Assembly (NCBI RefSeq): GCF_900113965.1
Contig: NZ_FORI01000003.1
Span: 1-64,000, forward strand
Direction: 5' to 3'
DNA length: 64,000 nucleotides
Origin: Treponema bryantii
Lineage (GTDB): Bacteria > Spirochaetota > Spirochaetia > Treponematales > Treponemataceae
Below are positions 61,372-64,000 of this stretch, one piece after another (positions within the stretch are counted from its first letter, which is position 1; each line of letters begins with the position of its first letter). The position numbers and the translations under genes are program-made. The notes beneath the pieces were generated by a model that ran no database searches, was not told the origin of the DNA, and saw only the letters and a program-made list of their open reading frames with translations.

Positions 61372-62965
61372 CGTTTTTGCAGTTGATGATGAACCTATTG
61401 TACTCGAAGGAATTCGCTCTAAAATTGACTGGGAAGGAAGCGGCTTTACCTTTGCCGGTGAAGCTACGGACGGTGAAATTGCCCTCTCCATGATTCACGA
61501 AATTAAACCGGATATTCTGATTACTGATATCAAAATGCCTTTTATGGACGGCCTTCAGCTAGCAGAGGCTATTAAGCGTACCCAGCCCTGGATTAAAATA
61601 ATTATTCTTTCCGGCCACGATGAATTTGACTATGCTAAAAAAGCCATTTCCATTGGCATTGAAGATTACTTACTAAAGCCTTTTACCCCGGAAGAACTTC
61701 TTACCAGCCTTAATAAAACTGCTGCCCAGATTGATAAAGAACGCAAGCAGATGTCTGTTATTTCCCGTCTGAGGGAAGAGCTTAAGACCAGCGAAGCTTT
61801 AATTAAAAAAGAATTTCTGAACAACCTTGTGCACGGCTCGGAAGAAATGTCCACTGTAATTCAAAAAAGCTCAGAACTGGGTATCAACCTGATTTCCCGT
61901 TATTATAAGGTTTTGATAAGCCGTATTGAAAGCCGCAGCGGAAATACTGAAACTCAGCAGGAAGCCTGTTCTCTTTTGAACTCCTACTCTGCTGCCATTA
62001 ATGAGGCGGTTTCTTTCTTCCACCACTCTAACCTTCTGGTTTGTATTTTTAAGGGCAGCACCCAGACAGAGCTGGATGACAACACCTTCCGTGCTGCAGA
62101 AACTATAAATCATATTGCAACTAAAAACGAAGACTGTATGGTTCTTACTGCAATGGGTAAAACTGTTGAACATCTTTCACAGCTTAAAGTTTCTTATGAG
62201 GATGCAAAGAAGATTCTTGAAGCCAGCAGCACAAGCAAGGAAAACAGAATCATCTCTTCCGATGACCTTACAGACTCTGAAGGAAGAGGAGCTTCTGCAG
62301 ATGCCCTTCTGAATCTGAATGAAGGTGACCCTCTTGTTGATAAACTAAAATATGCAGCAAAAAGTGATATTCAGAGCATTATAGAAGAATCTATGGAGCT
62401 GATAAAAAAGAATCCGGATCAGTTTAGTGTATTTGCTTCATATCTTTTAGTCGATTTGATTTTTGCCGTTTCTAAACTGGTTGAAAAACTTGGTGGCAAC
62501 ATCAAAGAATTAAATCCAGAAATTCTGCAACGCAAATTTATTGATGATGCAGTTTCTGACGAAGCCCGCTTTAGAAAAACTCTTGAACAGGTTTTAGTTT
62601 TTGCTCTTGAATTCCGTGATTCTAAGTTTACAGGAAAATATGCAGATGTTATTCTTAAAGCAAAGCATTTTATTGAAGAAAATTATGCTGATCCAAATAC
62701 AACTCTTACTACAGTTGCAGAAGCTGTATGTCTGAGTCCTAACCACTTCAGTACAATTTTCTCTCAGGAATGTAAAACCACTTTTATTGAATACCTTACG
62801 AACGTTCGTATGGAAAATGCAAAGCGCCTTATGCGCGAAACAGATATGAAGGGGTACGACATTGCCTATGAATGCGGCTTTTCTGACCCGCACTACTTCA
62901 GCTATATCTTCAAAAAAAATACGGGGCTTTCGCCCCGTGAATATAAGCTTAGTGTAGAAAAATAG
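61364..62965 (+). CDS. YesN-type AraC-family response regulator
   Basis: A 533-aa regulator. The receiver domain (1-120) has the acidic pair in AVDDEP, the phosphoacceptor D55 in ILITDIKMPFMDG and K in EDYLLKPFTPEEL. A middle region of about 290 residues links to a C-terminal AraC double helix-turn-helix (LSPNHFSTIFSQE, YDIAYECGFSDPHYFSYIFK, then GLSPREY). It probably controls sugar transport and polysaccharide degradation genes, including perhaps the convergent ABC permease locus. Confidence 0.95.
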   Translation: MYSVFAVDDEPIVLEGIRSKIDWEGSGFTFAGEATDGEIALSMIHEIKPDILITDIKMPFMDGLQLAEAIKRTQPWIKIIILSGHDEFDYAKKAISIGIEDYLLKPFTPEELLTSLNKTAAQIDKERKQMSVISRLREELKTSEALIKKEFLNNLVHGSEEMSTVIQKSSELGINLISRYYKVLISRIESRSGNTETQQEACSLLNSYSAAINEAVSFFHHSNLLVCIFKGSTQTELDDNTFRAAETINHIATKNEDCMVLTAMGKTVEHLSQLKVSYEDAKKILEASSTSKENRIISSDDLTDSEGRGASADALLNLNEGDPLVDKLKYAAKSDIQSIIEESMELIKKNPDQFSVFASYLLVDLIFAVSKLVEKLGGNIKELNPEILQRKFIDDAVSDEARFRKTLEQVLVFALEFRDSKFTGKYADVILKAKHFIEENYADPNTTLTTVAEAVCLSPNHFSTIFSQECKTTFIEYLTNVRMENAKRLMRETDMKGYDIAYECGFSDPHYFSYIFKKNTGLSPREYKLSVEK

Positions 62966-63022
62966 ATTGCTTCGCTACGCTCGCAATGACGTCATTGCGA
63001 GGAGCGCAGCGACGTGGCAATC
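62965..63022. repeat. Palindromic repeat family F
   Basis: GATTGCTTCGCTACGCTCGCAATGACG meets its imperfect inverse CGTCATTGCGAGGAGCGCAG..GGCAATC. Sequences of this type, GCAATGACG with a GCGAGGAGCG arm, are scattered in many bacterial genomes. It separates two convergent genes and may serve as a bidirectional terminator-like structure. Confidence 0.85.
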
Positions 63023-63024
63023 CA

Positions 63025-64000
63025 TTACCCGGCCATATTTCCCAGTTTCTTCTTTCTCTGGTCCAGAATTACACTCTGAAGTACAATGAAGAATGCAAGC
63101 ATAAGACCAGTTGTAATACTCTGCCAGTAAGGTTCACGCAATCCCGAAGCAATAACGATAATATTAATTGTCTTCAAAGAAAGTACACCAAACAGTGTAC
63201 CAATTACACTACCAACACCACCACTAAGCAAGGTTCCTCCGATAATCGAAGAAGCAATTGCCTGCATCTCTGCACCAGATGCATTACTTGCGTTACCAGC
63301 ACCAGTATGTGTAAGGTAAACAAAACCACCAATACCAGCAAGGATTCCACATAAAACATAAGACAGGAACTGTGTACGTTTTACATTAATACCAAGCATC
63401 AAAGCGCTTTCGCTGTTTCCACCAACTGCATATAAGTTACGACCAAAGCGTGTCCATCGTAAAGTTGCCCACAGCAAAATCAGAACTACAATTGCAATAA
63501 TAGCTCCAATTTCAATGTAAGAAGGAATCCAGTTACCATGCTTATGAATACCAATAAAGTGGAAGTAAAAATAATGATCTTTTAATGCAACAAAAGCTTC
63601 ATTTGTAGCAGTTCTAGGAACCTTACTTACGATTGTTGTCATACCGCGAGTAAAGAACATACCGGCAAGTGTTACAATGAACGGCTGAATCTTAAGGTAT
63701 GCAATAAAGTATCCCTGAACAAGTCCCATTGCAAGACCAATTCCAAGTGAAATCAAAATTGAAGTGAAGATTCCACCACCCATATCTTCCATAACTACAA
63801 CAGTAGTCATTGTAATAAGGGCAATTGTACCACCAACAGAAATATCAATTCCACCGGTAATCATTACAATAGTAAGACCACACGCAATAACAATCAAATA
63901 AGCATTATTATTAAAAAGATTAATAAACTGCTGTGGATTCAAGAATCCGCCACCCCAGATAATCATTCCAAGAAGGTACATTCCAAAGAAGGTACAAACT
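63025..64000 (-). CDS. Sugar ABC transporter permease (YjfF/RbsC-like), 5' end cut by window
   Basis: At least 318 aa of an RbsC/YjfF-family permease. The frame stays open to the window edge above ATG 63981, and the family normally has a further N-terminal helix, so the gene is partial. ACGLTIVMITGGIDISVGG is the conserved signature, and RFGRNLYAVGGNSESALMLGINV is the cytoplasmic coupling loop that contacts the ATPase. About nine helices are visible. The closeness to a YtfQ-like binding protein suggests a galactofuranose- or other furanose-type uptake system, with the rest of the operon to the right of the window. Confidence 0.93.
   Translation of the reverse strand, partial: VCTFFGMYLLGMIIWGGGFLNPQQFINLFNNNAYLIVIACGLTIVMITGGIDISVGGTIALITMTTVVVMEDMGGGIFTSILISLGIGLAMGLVQGYFIAYLKIQPFIVTLAGMFFTRGMTTIVSKVPRTATNEAFVALKDHYFYFHFIGIHKHGNWIPSYIEIGAIIAIVVLILLWATLRWTRFGRNLYAVGGNSESALMLGINVKRTQFLSYVLCGILAGIGGFVYLTHTGAGNASNASGAEMQAIASSIIGGTLLSGGVGSVIGTLFGVLSLKTINIIVIASGLREPYWQSITTGLMLAFFIVLQSVILDQRKKKLGNMAG

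Noticed and set aside
62965-63022. CRISPR repeat or IS end
   Set aside because: It is a single inverted pair without spacers, target duplication or transposase; it matches a common dispersed bacterial palindrome.

Overview
The window is AT-rich chromosomal DNA from a spirochaete, most likely a Treponema of the rumen or gut group. The evidence is the 5' end of a 16S rRNA gene at the left edge, a UPF0164 (FadL-like) outer-membrane protein, a giant periplasmic-sensor SpoIIE phosphatase next to a TPR protein, abundant c-di-GMP proteins, and a plant-polymer style sugar-sensing locus. Species-level assignment is inference. I see no phage, CRISPR array, intact transposase or tRNA gene.

Layout. 1-967: 16S rRNA 5' end (minus strand) with leader and promoter, then two long imperfect hairpin repeats (A1, B1). 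968-13426: DJ-1 family gene, then a minus-strand block (TPR protein, 1559-aa sensor phosphatase, small helical protein), a UPF0164 gene, and a DUF4912/GH57-like pair. 13676-20926: HD-GYP gene, then a minus-strand run dus, two PilZ genes, glyS and an odd aldo/keto reductase. 21018-23780: DUF975 protein, SppA, THUMP methyltransferase. 23831-24248: second hairpin pair (A2, B2). 24375-26880: infC-rpmI-rplT followed by two small division-like proteins and a DUF188 gene. 26843-35348: GAF-HD-GYP, RNA m5C methyltransferase, NagZ-like lipoprotein, hairpin A3, SDR, pncB, ttcA-like gene, and the GGGtGRT/NifU-like pair. 35552-38368: twin six-TM SpoIIE phosphatases. 38370-49031: argG, a MoxR/VWA/unknown triad downstream of an MCP and a secreted beta-sandwich protein, a cytoplasmic PBP-GGDEF protein and udp. 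49127-58695: aconitase-like hydratase, 7TM HD-GYP protein, FeoA-FeoB fusion, rubrerythrin, NADP isocitrate dehydrogenase. 58843-64000: membrane-anchored sugar-binding protein with a YesM/YesN two-component system, and a convergent sugar ABC permease cut by the window edge.

Functional themes. Second-messenger and phosphatase signalling is dense: three HD-GYP proteins, one GGDEF, two PilZ, three SpoIIE-type phosphatases and one MCP. The hydratase and type II isocitrate dehydrogenase could supply 2-oxoglutarate. FeoAB, rubrerythrin and the NifU-like scaffold fit an anaerobe handling ferrous iron.

The strongest candidates for something undescribed are two families of 140-172 bp structured repeats. 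In both, the paired arms differ completely in sequence between copies but stay complementary, while bulge motifs (family A) or a 122-bp core (family B) are conserved. A and B occur side by side in the same order and orientation at two distant loci. Also notable are a short palindromic repeat (family D) that forms the reading-frame linker between FeoA and FeoB, and about eleven genes whose start codon lies only 7-9 nt after a -10 hexamer, suggesting widespread leaderless transcripts.
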